Source of the DNA: a virus
IMG/VR virus record: IMGVR_UViG_3300042291_000022
Coordinates: 1 to 29,592 of that record
Strand: one strand, 5' to 3'
DNA length: 29,592 nucleotides
The notes beneath the pieces are model-generated. The model saw only the letters and a program-made list of their open reading frames with translations. It was not told the origin of the DNA and made no database searches. A program made the translations under genes and the position numbers. Shown one piece after another: positions 1 through 7,931 of this stretch (position 1 is its first letter; each line of letters opens with the position of its first letter).

Positions 1-109
1 CAAGTACCAATGCTGTAACAGCACGTTTGTATGGATCGGTAATTTTTGGTAGGTCAGCATGTTCTAGAACAGGCGCCCATTTTTTTTGTAGGTCTTCGGA
101 AAGATACAT
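1..109 (-). CDS. gp23: Major capsid protein gp23, N-terminal fragment
   Basis: The first 36 codons of a gene that runs off the left edge. It starts at ATG 109-107 and reads MYLSEDLQKKWAPVLEHADL, then continues. The pattern of a helical segment with LxxKWxPxLE followed by LPxI resembles the N-terminus of T4 gp23, the protein that forms the hexamers of the capsid. In T4 this N-terminal piece is removed by the gp21 protease during head maturation. A good Shine-Dalgarno (AAGGAGA) lies just upstream, in the 22-base gap after gene 22. The position directly after 20-67-68-21-22 is the canonical T4 order, which supports the call even though only a fragment is visible. No separate late promoter is seen in the gap, so it probably shares the gene 22 transcript. 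Confidence 0.9.
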   Translation of the reverse strand, partial: MYLSEDLQKKWAPVLEHADLPKITDPYKRAVTALVL

Positions 110-131
110 TTAGAGTTCTCCTTGGTTTAAA

Positions 132-1148
132 TTAAAATCGGGTTGTTTTTGAAATCGATTGAACAATGGAATTAACAAATGCATCGTTAGAAACTTGTGG
201 TTTCTTGTCTTCAACATCGTCATTCATTTGTTCGTGAAGTTGGGCTTCATCGGCCTTCTTTACACCAGAAGGGAAATAATTCTCACGAATTGTCTCAAGT
301 TTTTGTTTGTATTCTTCCTCTGTGGAGAACTCTACACTCTCTGCAAGTGTTTTAATTTTTTCAACTTGAGTGTCGGTCAAACCTTCACATACTTCACGGG
401 TAACTTCTACTTTGTGAGCTTCAACCAATTCTTTACGATATTGTACTGAACGCTCAACTTCCTCGTTTAACTTGCCTTCCAATTCATCAATCTTGGTAGC
501 CATTTCGTCAACGAGGTCAACTTTCTCTGCAGGAACATCAATGTAGTGTTCTGCGAATAGGTTACGGAGACCAGAGATGAAATCTTCTGTCAATTCAGCA
601 CGAATGCCTTTTTCAATTGCGATTTCATTGTCTGCCATCCACTGCTCAACCACATAAGCAATATAGTCATTTACTTTTTCGGTTAAGTCTTCTTTAACTG
701 CTTCAACTGCTTCTTCTAGCATAGATGCGTAGCGAGATTCAGTTTCTTCCTCAATTTGTTTAACACGGTCAAGGACACGGGCTTCAAAAATTGTGGTAAC
801 TTTTTGTTTGAATTCTTCTGAGATTGTGTTGTCATCAGCAAACAAAGCGTTGATATCTTCGGAAAGATTTAATTCAACTTCTTCAGTTTGTTCTTCTGAA
901 ACAACTTCGCCCTCAACTTCTACTTCTTCTTGTTTAGCAGAAGCGGCAGAAGGTTTAGTCGCCGGTGCTGTAGCACTCTTTGTAGCGGGCGTAATTTTGT
1001 GCGAGTCATCATCTTGCTTGGCATTCATTGGGGTTGGACCGCCAGCATCAACTTGTTCGCCAGGTAGCTTTTCTGGAGGCATAGCATTCTTACCCTTGCC
1101 TGATGCAAGAATCTCAGCAGCCGCCTCAAAAAGTTTATTTGTAGCCAT
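132..1148 (-). CDS. gp22: Prohead core scaffolding protein gp22
   Basis: This 338-residue protein is the likely internal scaffold around which the prohead shell assembles and which the prohead protease later degrades. The sequence has an N-terminal helix, a low-complexity Ala/Thr/Pro/Lys stretch (about residues 45-75), then a very acidic, Glu-rich region that is mostly helical and coiled-coil-like to about residue 290. The short C-terminal segment FVNSIVQSISKTTRF resembles the conserved C-terminus of T4-type gp22. T4 gp22 is a little shorter. The gene lies between protease gp21 and capsid gp23, exactly as in T4. The start ATG (1148-1146) has AGGAG seven bases upstream and a late promoter about 24 bases upstream, which fits high late expression. 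Confidence 0.9.
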   Translation of the reverse strand: MATNKLFEAAAEILASGKGKNAMPPEKLPGEQVDAGGPTPMNAKQDDDSHKITPATKSATAPATKPSAASAKQEEVEVEGEVVSEEQTEEVELNLSEDINALFADDNTISEEFKQKVTTIFEARVLDRVKQIEEETESRYASMLEEAVEAVKEDLTEKVNDYIAYVVEQWMADNEIAIEKGIRAELTEDFISGLRNLFAEHYIDVPAEKVDLVDEMATKIDELEGKLNEEVERSVQYRKELVEAHKVEVTREVCEGLTDTQVEKIKTLAESVEFSTEEEYKQKLETIRENYFPSGVKKADEAQLHEQMNDDVEDKKPQVSNDAFVNSIVQSISKTTRF

Positions 1149-1172
1149 TAGGAATCTCCTTTTGTGTATATT

Positions 1173-1180
1173 TATTTATA
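1173..1180 (-). promoter_or_regulatory. Late promoter for gene 22
   Basis: The minus strand reads TATAAATA, an exact match to the T4 late promoter -10 element, which is used by host polymerase with the phage sigma factor gp55 and needs no -35 box. It lies 24 bases upstream of the gene 22 start and 4 bases after the gene 21 stop. A second overlapping match, AATAAATA, lies at 1169-1176. Confidence 0.8.
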
Positions 1181-1184
1181 ATAA

Positions 1185-1835
1185 TTAAAGTTTTGATAGA
1201 AAATTTTCAAAGAGGCGAATAGCCACTTTTTCAACATCTTTTCTTGGGGCTCTTTGAATTGCTTGTTTCGTTCTGTCAATATCGATTTCAACAAAACGTC
1301 CTTCAACAAATAACCATTCTTTGTTTTCCATAATGCCGTTTACGAATGCACCTGGTGCTGAAGGATCAGCAACAATATCTGCGGCCGTAGCCAAACGAAA
1401 ATCACCACCAACAATGTTAATTCCGTCTTCACCAGGAATCAAAGAACCCATACCTCTTGAGGAAACACCTAGACTAACTCCAGAATCAATAAAGTTCTTT
1501 ACAATGTTGCCGTATGGTGTCTCAAGAATTTGTGCTTTACCAATAAAAACATTACCATTTTCTTTAAGAGAAATGATTTTATGTGAGACACGTTCCAAAT
1601 TTAATGTTGGTGTGTCTGGATGACCTAATTCTCCCAAAGCACGATTTGTCATAATGTACTCTTGGTTATATCTACCAACTTCTTCTCGTAGTGTATCCAT
1701 CTTGTACATTCTACGATTCTTGTTAGCTTGTTCGCCGACTAGAAAGACACCTTCAATAAAAAGGTTTTTCTTTCCGTTTTCTTTTACTTCAGTAATATAC
1801 TGAACGTCTTCAATAGTTTCTGTAATTAATTTCAT
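1185..1835 (-). CDS. gp21: Prohead core protease gp21
   Basis: A 216-residue protein, the likely serine protease that matures the prohead by cleaving scaffold and capsid proteins. The start is placed at ATG 1835-1833 (MKLITETIEDVQ), not at the upstream codon at 1925, because the extra 30 residues would overlap the preceding gene and look unlike the family; the chosen length is close to T4 gp21. Visible family features are ELGHP (His72), VSH (His85) and GVSSRG (Ser125/Ser126), which fit the His and Ser of this assemblin-like protease fold. Which of these residues are catalytic is inferred by pattern, not by alignment. The gene starts one base after the preceding stop codon and is followed by gp22, as in T4. 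Confidence 0.92.
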   Translation of the reverse strand: MKLITETIEDVQYITEVKENGKKNLFIEGVFLVGEQANKNRRMYKMDTLREEVGRYNQEYIMTNRALGELGHPDTPTLNLERVSHKIISLKENGNVFIGKAQILETPYGNIVKNFIDSGVSLGVSSRGMGSLIPGEDGINIVGGDFRLATAADIVADPSAPGAFVNGIMENKEWLFVEGRFVEIDIDRTKQAIQRAPRKDVEKVAIRLFENFLSKL

Positions 1836-1836
1836 T

Positions 1837-2205
1837 TTATGTTCTATCCAAATCTGTTGAATACGTTGCAGTTTTAGACACTTCCAAGAAAACAGTACCG
1901 CTAGTTGCGATGGTAACTGTAACATTACCTGTATTAGTGTTGGCTAAACTAGTGCCCAGTTCATCAAGATTTATCTGCCCACTGTTAAATAATGTGGCTA
2001 AAGTTATCAACGTATTACTTGCTCCATGTCTGCCAACAGATATACTACCGCCTGTTGACCAAGCAATACGTTTAATATTTGCAGACAGAACAGTTTCTAA
2101 AGCAGTATTTGTTGATAATTGACTTACATTAACATTTACTGTTGAAGGACCTTCTACCCTAATAATACTTGAGCTTCTTAGTTGGTTTGTTATTTCAAAT
2201 GCCAT
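1837..2205 (-). CDS. Small Ser/Thr/Asn-rich protein of unknown function in the prohead cluster
   Basis: 122 residues, with no recognised domain. It opens MAFEITNQLRSSSIIRVEGP and is predicted by eye to be beta-rich, with alternating hydrophobic and Thr/Ser residues, many Asn and no Cys. Similar small proteins are, to my recollection, found beside gene 21 in aquatic T4-like phages, but not in T4 itself. The gene is squeezed between the gp68-like gene (1-base gap) and gp21 (1-base gap), so it is made with the head proteins. A structural or head-decoration role is plausible but is an inference from context only. Confidence 0.75.
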   Translation of the reverse strand: MAFEITNQLRSSSIIRVEGPSTVNVNVSQLSTNTALETVLSANIKRIAWSTGGSISVGRHGASNTLITLATLFNSGQINLDELGTSLANTNTGNVTVTIATSGTVFLEVSKTATYSTDLDRT

Positions 2206-2206
2206 T

Positions 2207-2638
2207 TTATTTTATTCCCATTGAAGTGCGGCGGCGCAAAGACATTTTTCTTTTCAGTAATGTTCTATTCAACTTTGCTCTACCTTTAGTTTTCCAATAT
2301 CTCTTTAACTTTCTTGACTTTTGAATTCTTGCCATTGCAGGAATTCTTTTAACTGTATTACCAGAAATTCTAAATCCTTTTATTGCTGAACGTCTTACAT
2401 TGCGTTGAACAATAATTCTACCCTTTGCGTTGCGTCTAATTCTACGGCGAATCTTTTGGATTCTACCCATACGTTGAATGTTTGCTTCATCAATTACTTC
2501 CACTTCTTCATATATATCGGCTGCAACGGTACGCTTTATTTCTTCTAATCTTTTAGAAGCAACTTCATTCAAGCGAGTAAAAAGTTCTTCTTTCGCTTCT
2601 ACAAGTTTACCTTCAAAAATTAAATCAATTAATTTCAT
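2207..2638 (-). CDS. gp68: Basic prohead core protein, gp68-like
   Basis: 143 residues, close to the length of T4 gp68 (a minor prohead core protein). Residues 1-50 are an amphipathic, mixed-charge helical segment (MKLIDLIFEGKLVEAKEELF...). The rest, from about residue 55, is extremely rich in Arg and Lys, with runs such as RIQKIRRRIRRNAKGR and a C-terminal KRKMSLRRRTSMGIK. The start overlaps the upstream stop as ATGA, implying translational coupling. The gp68 call rests on length, charge and gene order (67, extra gene, 68, 21) rather than on firm sequence recognition. The basic tail could bind the acidic scaffold gp22 or DNA. The N-terminus resembles the neighbouring gp67-like protein. Confidence 0.7.
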   Translation of the reverse strand: MKLIDLIFEGKLVEAKEELFTRLNEVASKRLEEIKRTVAADIYEEVEVIDEANIQRMGRIQKIRRRIRRNAKGRIIVQRNVRRSAIKGFRISGNTVKRIPAMARIQKSRKLKRYWKTKGRAKLNRTLLKRKMSLRRRTSMGIK

Positions 2639-3435
2639 TTAGCTTTACTGAACGCAAAGTCTGATGCTTTAGAAAAATGTGCGGGTGACTTATGTACCAT
2701 ATCAGCAAACTTCTTTTTGTTTTCGTCATTCAATGCTTTATGCACTTGTGTCAAAGCTGATGCTGTGAAGTGGTCAACTTTACGAGTTTCACCAGTTGCA
2801 AACTTTACCGACTGCGCTGAATTACCAGCAACAATCTTATGTAGAGTATCCATAACTGCTTCTTCAATTTGCTCAACTTCTTCGGACTGAATATCACCAG
2901 TGCCGGTTATTGAAAATGGAATAGCAAAATCTCTATTCAATTTTTGATTATGGTATGTTGCAACTCTAAGATTGCCTGGATACAAACGTACCGCTGTTCT
3001 TTTTAGAAGTAATACAAATGGAGGCTCATTACGCAGATCCTCACCAATCATTTCTATTTCTTCTTTAATGTTATCTGCTGGTAATGTATTCATAGCATCA
3101 CCAACTTTAACTCTGTGTGCTTTTACTTTTCTACCTGTAACATCAAGTTTGAAGTCTGCTGTGTCCAATAAACCTTCTGATACTGCTTTACGTGCAGTGC
3201 GATACATCTGTGGATTATTCGTAATCATATCTACCATTTTGGTAAACATGTTTTGAATGATAGCACGGTCAGCTGGAGAAAAGTTTGGTTTCTCATCTGA
3301 CATTTTACCAAGAATTTGGTGTAGTCTTTGAAGTTGTGCTTTGTTAGCCAAGCCTGCACGAACGAGTGCATCAAACTTTGTAAAGTCTTGCTTTTCTTCT
3401 TCAACGACAGTTTTAAATTCTTGTAAAGACTTCAT
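2635..3435 (-). CDS. Hypothetical protein, 266 residues, inserted among prohead core genes
   Basis: No family is recognised with confidence. Residues 1-90 look helical (KSLQEFKTVVEEEKQDFTKF, then a helix-rich stretch). A central region of about residues 95-175 looks like alternating strands, including EPPFVLLLKRTAVRLYPGN and YHNQKLNRDFAIPF. Residues 185-266 are helical and Lys/Ala-rich and end SKASDFAFSKAK. Related proteins are, to my recollection, found at this locus in cyanophage-type T4-like phages. It overlaps the gp67-like gene by ATGA at its start and the gp68-like gene by ATGA at its end, so the three are translationally coupled. A role in head assembly is inferred from position only. 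Confidence 0.8.
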   Translation of the reverse strand: MKSLQEFKTVVEEEKQDFTKFDALVRAGLANKAQLQRLHQILGKMSDEKPNFSPADRAIIQNMFTKMVDMITNNPQMYRTARKAVSEGLLDTADFKLDVTGRKVKAHRVKVGDAMNTLPADNIKEEIEMIGEDLRNEPPFVLLLKRTAVRLYPGNLRVATYHNQKLNRDFAIPFSITGTGDIQSEEVEQIEEAVMDTLHKIVAGNSAQSVKFATGETRKVDHFTASALTQVHKALNDENKKKFADMVHKSPAHFSKASDFAFSKAK

Positions 3436-3611
3436 TGTTCTTCTTGCGTTTCTACTTCTTGTTCTCTACCATTAAATAGTGTTGAACCAATTTCTTGTTT
3501 CTTTGCGTCTAATGCTTCAAATGCTTTTGCAGAAATCAATTCTTCTAAAGCGGTCTTAGCTTCGGCACTTTCACCAGCGCCAAGCAAATCTATAAATTGT
3601 CTTGTGTCCAT
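3432..3611 (-). CDS. gp67: Small prohead core protein, gp67-like
   Basis: A short gene of 59 residues starting at ATG 3611-3609 and reading MDTRQFIDLLGAGESAEAKT at its N-terminus. It is supported by AGGAG five bases before the start, an upstream late promoter and an ATGA overlap with the next gene. T4 gene 67 lies in the same place, right after portal gene 20, and encodes a small prohead core protein with a similar opening (acidic residue, Ile, Leu, then AA+KLF-type helix) and an acidic tail. Here the tail is short (REQEVETQEEQ) compared with the long acidic tail of T4 gp67. The family assignment therefore rests on position plus a weak N-terminal pattern. Confidence 0.75.
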   Translation of the reverse strand: MDTRQFIDLLGAGESAEAKTALEELISAKAFEALDAKKQEIGSTLFNGREQEVETQEEQ

Positions 3612-3624
3612 AATTACTCCTTTA

Positions 3625-5292
3625 TTACCTATTTATAACTCTTCCGAATCTCTTTACAACACTGTCTAATTCTGGTGTTGAAGATTCTTCTGAGCCTGTT
3701 TCTGTCACATTATCTTCTGGTGGAAATTGTTCTGGTGTAGCTTGATCTGGTTGTTGCATATCTTGTTGCATTGGTTGACCATCTGGACCAAGTTGTTGTG
3801 GTGCAGGCTCAGAATCAATTTGTTTTTGCATTTCAGCAACTTCATCATCCGTCAAATGAAGTACATTTTTCTTTACCCATTCTTGTGAGTAGTAACGACC
3901 AACATATGGATCAATTTGTCCAAGTGCTTGTAATCTTTGTTGCAGTAATTCAGCATCACGCAACTCAGTAAAGTTATTATCTTTTCTATAGTCATAGAAA
4001 ACATCTTCTCTGAATGTTTCCCATTCTTCCTGTGAACAAATACCTTTTAGTGATAGTTGTATCTTAAGAGCATGGTCAAACACTTGAGAAAACTTGTTGC
4101 GTAGCTTAACAACAAACTTATTAAACTTTAATTCATCACGGGTAACTTCGGTTGTTCTACCAAGACCAACCATACCACCACCTTGTGGCTCAAGTCTTGA
4201 ATATGGAACATTCAATGACTGTAATAGTTTCTTTTGAAAGTATTGTACATCTTCCATTTGACCAAGATTTTGACCAGCTGGCAATGTAGTAATCTCTGTA
4301 CCTTTACCACCTTCACGGCGAGGTAACCAAAAGTCTTCAAGCATAGACATGTGTTTACGGTCATCACGCAACTCACCTGTGTTAGCATCATAAACAACTT
4401 TGTTCTTATACTTAACCATAACATCACGCAAGTATTGTTCAGCTTTACCTTTTGGTAAATTACCTACGTCAATGTAAAATACTCTACGCTCTGGTGCTCT
4501 TGAAACACGATAGATAACAATCGCATCTTCAATCATACGTAATTGATTGAGTGGCTTAATTGCTTTGTGTAGATAAGAAATAACGAATGTGTTCTTTGCA
4601 TCCATCATTCCAGAATTAACATTCACAATTGCATCTGGTGCAATTCTTAGTCCAGAATTAACACTTGCTGTATAATTTTGTGCTGTAGTGCCTTTGTCGT
4701 TGTAGACATAGTATTCAGCCATTGATTTGATAATGTCTGCACCTGTTTTTAAATCACGACCCTTTTGCACTTCACGCACTTTGCGAATTTTGCGTGGATC
4801 AATGTATCGTAACTCTTGAATACCTTCTTTAGGATTAGATTCGTTTACGATAATATGGAAATAAATTCTTCCATCTATGTACCAACGACGGAAGATATCG
4901 TCCGCTAAGTTTGAGAAGTTTAACATTGATAAAACATTATCAAATTCTTCTCTGATTTTTTTCTTAATTGTTTCTGGTTGCTTCAAATCGTCAAGAACGA
5001 TATCAACAACTTTACCTTTATCATCGTGACTGATTGCTTCATCTACAATCTCAGTAATTGCCATATCACATTCTGGGTGATTGGACATTTCACGATAGCG
5101 AGTAATTAATTCTAGTTCGTTGCGAACTGCACCTTCTAAGTCAACATATGTACCATAGTGTGCATTCTGAGTAATCGTAACAGCGCCATCATCCAATGCT
5201 TCCGTCGGAAGGGCGAACGAAGCCTGTTCAGGATTTTCCTTCTGAACAATATCTTTTTCACCGATTGTGAAGCCGAATAGTTTTATAGCCAC
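3625..5292 (-). CDS. gp20: Portal protein gp20
   Basis: 555 residues, slightly longer than T4 gp20 (about 524). It forms the dodecameric ring at the head vertex through which DNA is packaged and to which the neck attaches. The body carries recognisable T4-type portal sequence: HPECDMAITEIVDEAIS near residues 71-87, IRKVREVQKGRDLK near 170-183, the APERRVFYIDVGNLPKGKAE segment near 265-285, and LGRTTEVTRDELKFNKFV near 375-392. The C-terminus is a Gln/Pro-rich low-complexity tail. The start is GTG (5292-5290), with AAGGA eight bases upstream; no closer in-frame ATG fits. An intrinsic terminator lies just upstream, between gp19 and gp20, so the gene depends on readthrough or on a promoter I could not identify. 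Confidence 0.95.
   Translation of the reverse strand: MAIKLFGFTIGEKDIVQKENPEQASFALPTEALDDGAVTITQNAHYGTYVDLEGAVRNELELITRYREMSNHPECDMAITEIVDEAISHDDKGKVVDIVLDDLKQPETIKKKIREEFDNVLSMLNFSNLADDIFRRWYIDGRIYFHIIVNESNPKEGIQELRYIDPRKIRKVREVQKGRDLKTGADIIKSMAEYYVYNDKGTTAQNYTASVNSGLRIAPDAIVNVNSGMMDAKNTFVISYLHKAIKPLNQLRMIEDAIVIYRVSRAPERRVFYIDVGNLPKGKAEQYLRDVMVKYKNKVVYDANTGELRDDRKHMSMLEDFWLPRREGGKGTEITTLPAGQNLGQMEDVQYFQKKLLQSLNVPYSRLEPQGGGMVGLGRTTEVTRDELKFNKFVVKLRNKFSQVFDHALKIQLSLKGICSQEEWETFREDVFYDYRKDNNFTELRDAELLQQRLQALGQIDPYVGRYYSQEWVKKNVLHLTDDEVAEMQKQIDSEPAPQQLGPDGQPMQQDMQQPDQATPEQFPPEDNVTETGSEESSTPELDSVVKRFGRVINR
3630..3637 (-). promoter_or_regulatory. Late promoter for the gp67-like gene
   Basis: Exact TATAAATA on the minus strand, 18 bases upstream of the ATG at 3611. 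It lies inside the last codons of gene 20, just before its TAA stop. Confidence 0.75.
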
Positions 5293-5313
5293 TTTGATTT
5301 TCCTTTACATTAT

Positions 5314-5339
5314 AAAAAAGAGGAGAGCCTGGGCTCCCC
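5314..5339 (-). terminator. Rho-independent terminator after gene 19
   Basis: Read on the minus strand, GGGGAGC pairs with GCTCTCC around a CCAG loop (7-base stem with one G-T wobble; plus-strand arms 5322-5328 and 5333-5339). It is followed after two bases by six T residues at 5319-5314. It fills most of the 53-base gap between the tail-tube stop and the portal start and is the only convincing hairpin-plus-T-tract seen in the window. Confidence 0.8.
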
Positions 5340-5345
5340 CCTTAC

Positions 5346-5891
5346 TTAGACCACTAGGTCCTCTACTGATTCCCACCATTGATAGGTAAGATTTACAGTA
5401 AATTCTTCAATTGTATCATTAGCACTCCAGTCAACATCAATTGATGACAGGTCGGTTGGGAATACACCAATGAACTTGTACTTCTTCAAAATGGAACCAG
5501 CTTTACCATACTGACGAACTTCTCCGTCTGTTGTATAGCCTAGTTGAGTAGCAGCCGCTGGATTACGAACGTTTAGATTGTGGCTGTTAATGCCATTCAT
5601 CCAACGTTCAAATGCATTACGAATGACAAAATCCTCGTCATTGATAATTGTAATAGACCAATCTTGAAAGGATCTATTTCCCGCAAACTTTAATTCACGA
5701 CCAAAGTATTGAACTGGCACAGTACCGATTGTTGAACCAGGTAGTTGAGCAGTCTTGCACATAAAACTTAATTTAGTTTGTGCAGTTCCTGGCAATGAGA
5801 ATGCTGGGAATGGAAGCGTTACCTCAAATAAATTTGGGCGTGCTCCATCTCCCTGCATCTGAGAGCGGAATTCGTTAATGTTAAATGCCAT
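5346..5891 (-). CDS. gp19: Tail tube protein gp19
   Basis: 181 residues, a little longer than T4 gp19 (163). It polymerises as stacked hexameric rings into the inner tail tube that is pushed through the host envelope. The sequence has the usual opening (MAFNINEFRSQMQGDGARPN) followed by FEVTLPFP, the CKTAQLPGSTIG loop, WSITIINDEDFVIRNAFERW and a C-terminal beta segment (FTVNLTYQWWE). It directly follows the sheath gene, as in T4. The start has GGAGA upstream and a late-promoter-like AATAAATA just before that. It is followed by a strong terminator, which would let this abundant protein be made from a short transcript. Confidence 0.93.
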   Translation of the reverse strand: MAFNINEFRSQMQGDGARPNLFEVTLPFPAFSLPGTAQTKLSFMCKTAQLPGSTIGTVPVQYFGRELKFAGNRSFQDWSITIINDEDFVIRNAFERWMNGINSHNLNVRNPAAATQLGYTTDGEVRQYGKAGSILKKYKFIGVFPTDLSSIDVDWSANDTIEEFTVNLTYQWWESVEDLVV

Positions 5892-5911
5892 TTAAGTTTC
5901 TCCTATCTCTC

Positions 5912-5919
5912 TATTTATT
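5912..5919 (-). promoter_or_regulatory. Probable late promoter for gene 19
   Basis: AATAAATA on the minus strand, matching the relaxed NATAAATA late motif described for T4-like cyanophages. It lies 20 bases upstream of the gene 19 start and overlaps the TAA stop of gene 18 (5920-5918). Confidence 0.6.
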
Positions 5920-7876
5920 AAACTCTTCCAACAATTTCTTCAAATGCTACACCAGTGCGAACAGCGGTGAAATTCAATTGAATGAAGTTGATAGAACGAG
6001 CGGGTTTGATGTAAATATCGCCAACAAATTGATTTTGGTCAATAACTTCTGCTGTGTTATTTGTGGTATCAGCAACAACACGGTAATCATAGATGCCGCG
6101 GCGACCTTGTACATCACGTAGGTATGGTTCAACTAGATTTACAAAAGCGGCTCTTGTAAATTCATCATTGAATTCGAACAATGAACCTCGGGCTGCTTTA
6201 GCAATAGACTTTTCTAGAACGATAAACAAGCGGCGAACATTGATTCTGTCGAATGCTGATCTTGGTCCAGAAAAAGTTTTATCACCGTAAAGAAGTGTTC
6301 CTTCTCCAGGGAAAGTAACAACTGGATTTACACCGTCTTTATACAATTCATCACGTTCAGCCTTGGTTGGGTTCCAAGCAAGTCTAACAACGTTCTTGAT
6401 AACACCACGATTTAGACCAGCTGGTGAGAACCATGGATCACGTTCATTGTCTGTACGAACACATAGACCGGCGATATCGCCGTTCAATGGTACCCAACGA
6501 TACACATCATTGTATTTGTCGTATTGATATTTCCATCCAGAGTCAACAACTGCATAAGAAGATGCTGTAAGCCCTGCGATTGTAGTTCCAATATCTGTAA
6601 CTTCTGAGCCGTAATTGTCTATAACATCAGTAGATTTAGGTGATATGAATACTAAACAATCTTTACGACTTTCTGCAATAGCAATTAGAGCATTAGGAAT
6701 AACACTAGTTTCTGTTGGTCCTGCCATTAATAAAGAAACATCAATTGAATCTGGATTAGAGAATCTGTCAAAAGCTGTGGCAATATTAGCAGTTGCTGCA
6801 TTTTGATAAAAACCATTAGCCAATTGAACAGTTGTGGTAATAACAGATGAGGCATTAATAGTAACTGTCAAACTTGTACCTGTTCCAGTAATGTTTGCTG
6901 TAGCTAATGTGCCAGATGGTAGTGTTATATAAGAACCAACATTTGCTGTAGCAATACTTAGTGAAACTACGTTACCAGTTCCGTCAGTTGTTACTGTTGC
7001 GTTTGCTCTGAATCCTGTTGTTGATCCTGTGGTTATTGTACCAGACTGAACTTGAATGATATCTCCGTTAGCATATCCTGAACCATCGTTAACAACATTC
7101 AATGATTGAACTTTTGAAATTGCGTTAGTATCAAAAACTTTACCATTTGCAGTTGCGGTACCCCATGCGGTGTTTGAATTTGCAGCCGCTGAAGGATGCC
7201 CATTAAACCAAACATATTTGGATCTGTTGTTTAGAACATTTTTGTAATAGTTGCTTGTTCCGTCAGAATTTTTAGCATCAGTTGCTTTAGAAACAAACGC
7301 AAATTTCTCTAAAATTGTACCTTGAGTACCAGAAATTTTTCCACCTGCGTCATAAACGACAATGTGCATTTCGTCTAAAGTGGATCCAGCTGCCGTAGCA
7401 TAATTTGATGTTGCAGGAGCCGCATCAAAATTATCTTTATATGCCCAGGTTGAATGTGAAACAGAATCTGCTAAAGAAACTCCGATGGAATTTCCTAGTT
7501 CTCCAGGATACTTTGCAACAAAGAAGTTTGTGGTTGATGTTGGTGTAATTGAACTGTCGTAATGACTTTGATTTTTAATCAAAACTGCACCATTAGCTCC
7601 AGCATTAATGGTGTTTGCTCCTATAGCACGTACAATTCTCAAGTCGCTTCCATATGACAAGAAATTGGCTGCGGTAAAGAATGTTTGGAATGTATTTGCA
7701 TCTGGTTTGCCGAATCTATCTGCTAGTTGAATTTCATTGTTGATGATTGTAACTTCATCAACAGGTCCCCAAGCGAATTCTCCGGCTAAACCACCAATCG
7801 TAGTTGCAACAGAAGGAACAACTGTTGTCAAATCTACTTCGGAGATATTAACTCCTGGTGATAATTGGAAAGCCAT
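5918..7876 (-). CDS. gp18: Tail sheath protein gp18
   Basis: 652 residues, close to T4 gp18 (659). It forms the contractile sheath around the tail tube. The N-terminus (MAFQLSPGVNISEVDLT) and the C-terminal half, with GWKYQYDKYNDVYRWVPLNG, NERDPWFSPAGLNRG and FNDEFTRAAFVNLVEPYLRD, are characteristic of the T4-type sheath core. The C-terminal strand (FTAVRTGVAFEEIVGRV) fits the sheath mesh-forming end. Residues of about 255-345 form a Gly/Thr/Ser-rich beta module (motif DGSGYANGD) that looks like an inserted surface domain. The gene follows TerL, has GGAG before the ATG and a late promoter 44 bases upstream. Confidence 0.96.
   Translation of the reverse strand: MAFQLSPGVNISEVDLTTVVPSVATTIGGLAGEFAWGPVDEVTIINNEIQLADRFGKPDANTFQTFFTAANFLSYGSDLRIVRAIGANTINAGANGAVLIKNQSHYDSSITPTSTTNFFVAKYPGELGNSIGVSLADSVSHSTWAYKDNFDAAPATSNYATAAGSTLDEMHIVVYDAGGKISGTQGTILEKFAFVSKATDAKNSDGTSNYYKNVLNNRSKYVWFNGHPSAAANSNTAWGTATANGKVFDTNAISKVQSLNVVNDGSGYANGDIIQVQSGTITTGSTTGFRANATVTTDGTGNVVSLSIATANVGSYITLPSGTLATANITGTGTSLTVTINASSVITTTVQLANGFYQNAATANIATAFDRFSNPDSIDVSLLMAGPTETSVIPNALIAIAESRKDCLVFISPKSTDVIDNYGSEVTDIGTTIAGLTASSYAVVDSGWKYQYDKYNDVYRWVPLNGDIAGLCVRTDNERDPWFSPAGLNRGVIKNVVRLAWNPTKAERDELYKDGVNPVVTFPGEGTLLYGDKTFSGPRSAFDRINVRRLFIVLEKSIAKAARGSLFEFNDEFTRAAFVNLVEPYLRDVQGRRGIYDYRVVADTTNNTAEVIDQNQFVGDIYIKPARSINFIQLNFTAVRTGVAFEEIVGRV
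6842..7114 (-). other. Inserted beta-rich module within tail sheath
   Basis: Codons of about residues 255-345 of gp18 encode a strand-rich Gly/Thr/Ala stretch: VVNDGSGYANGDIIQV, then ANATVTTDGTGNVVSLSI, then repeated GSYITLPSG and ITGTGTSLTVTI. This GSGYxxGD pattern recurs in unrelated phage virion proteins. It sits in the variable, outward-facing part of the sheath by position. Boundaries are approximate. Confidence 0.55.
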
Positions 7877-7920
7877 TTTGTGTTCTCCTTTTTTTTATTA
7901 TAGAACTAAATCGTATTATC

Positions 7921-7928
7921 TATTTATG
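7921..7928 (-). promoter_or_regulatory. Probable late promoter for gene 18
   Basis: CATAAATA on the minus strand (NATAAATA type), 44 bases upstream of the gene 18 ATG and 3 bases after the gene 17 stop. Confidence 0.65.
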
Positions 7929-7931
7929 TTT

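Noticed and set aside
793-1188. Plus-strand open frame opposite gene 22
   Set aside because: It is the complement of a well-supported scaffold gene, with no promoter or ribosome binding site; no plus-strand gene in the window could be supported.
1836-1925. Upstream start for gp21 at 1925
   Set aside because: It adds 30 residues overlapping the preceding gene, whereas ATG 1835 gives the normal family length and N-terminus.
5308-5314. TATAATG near the portal start as a sigma-70 promoter
   Set aside because: It overlaps the terminator T-tract and has no convincing -35 element.
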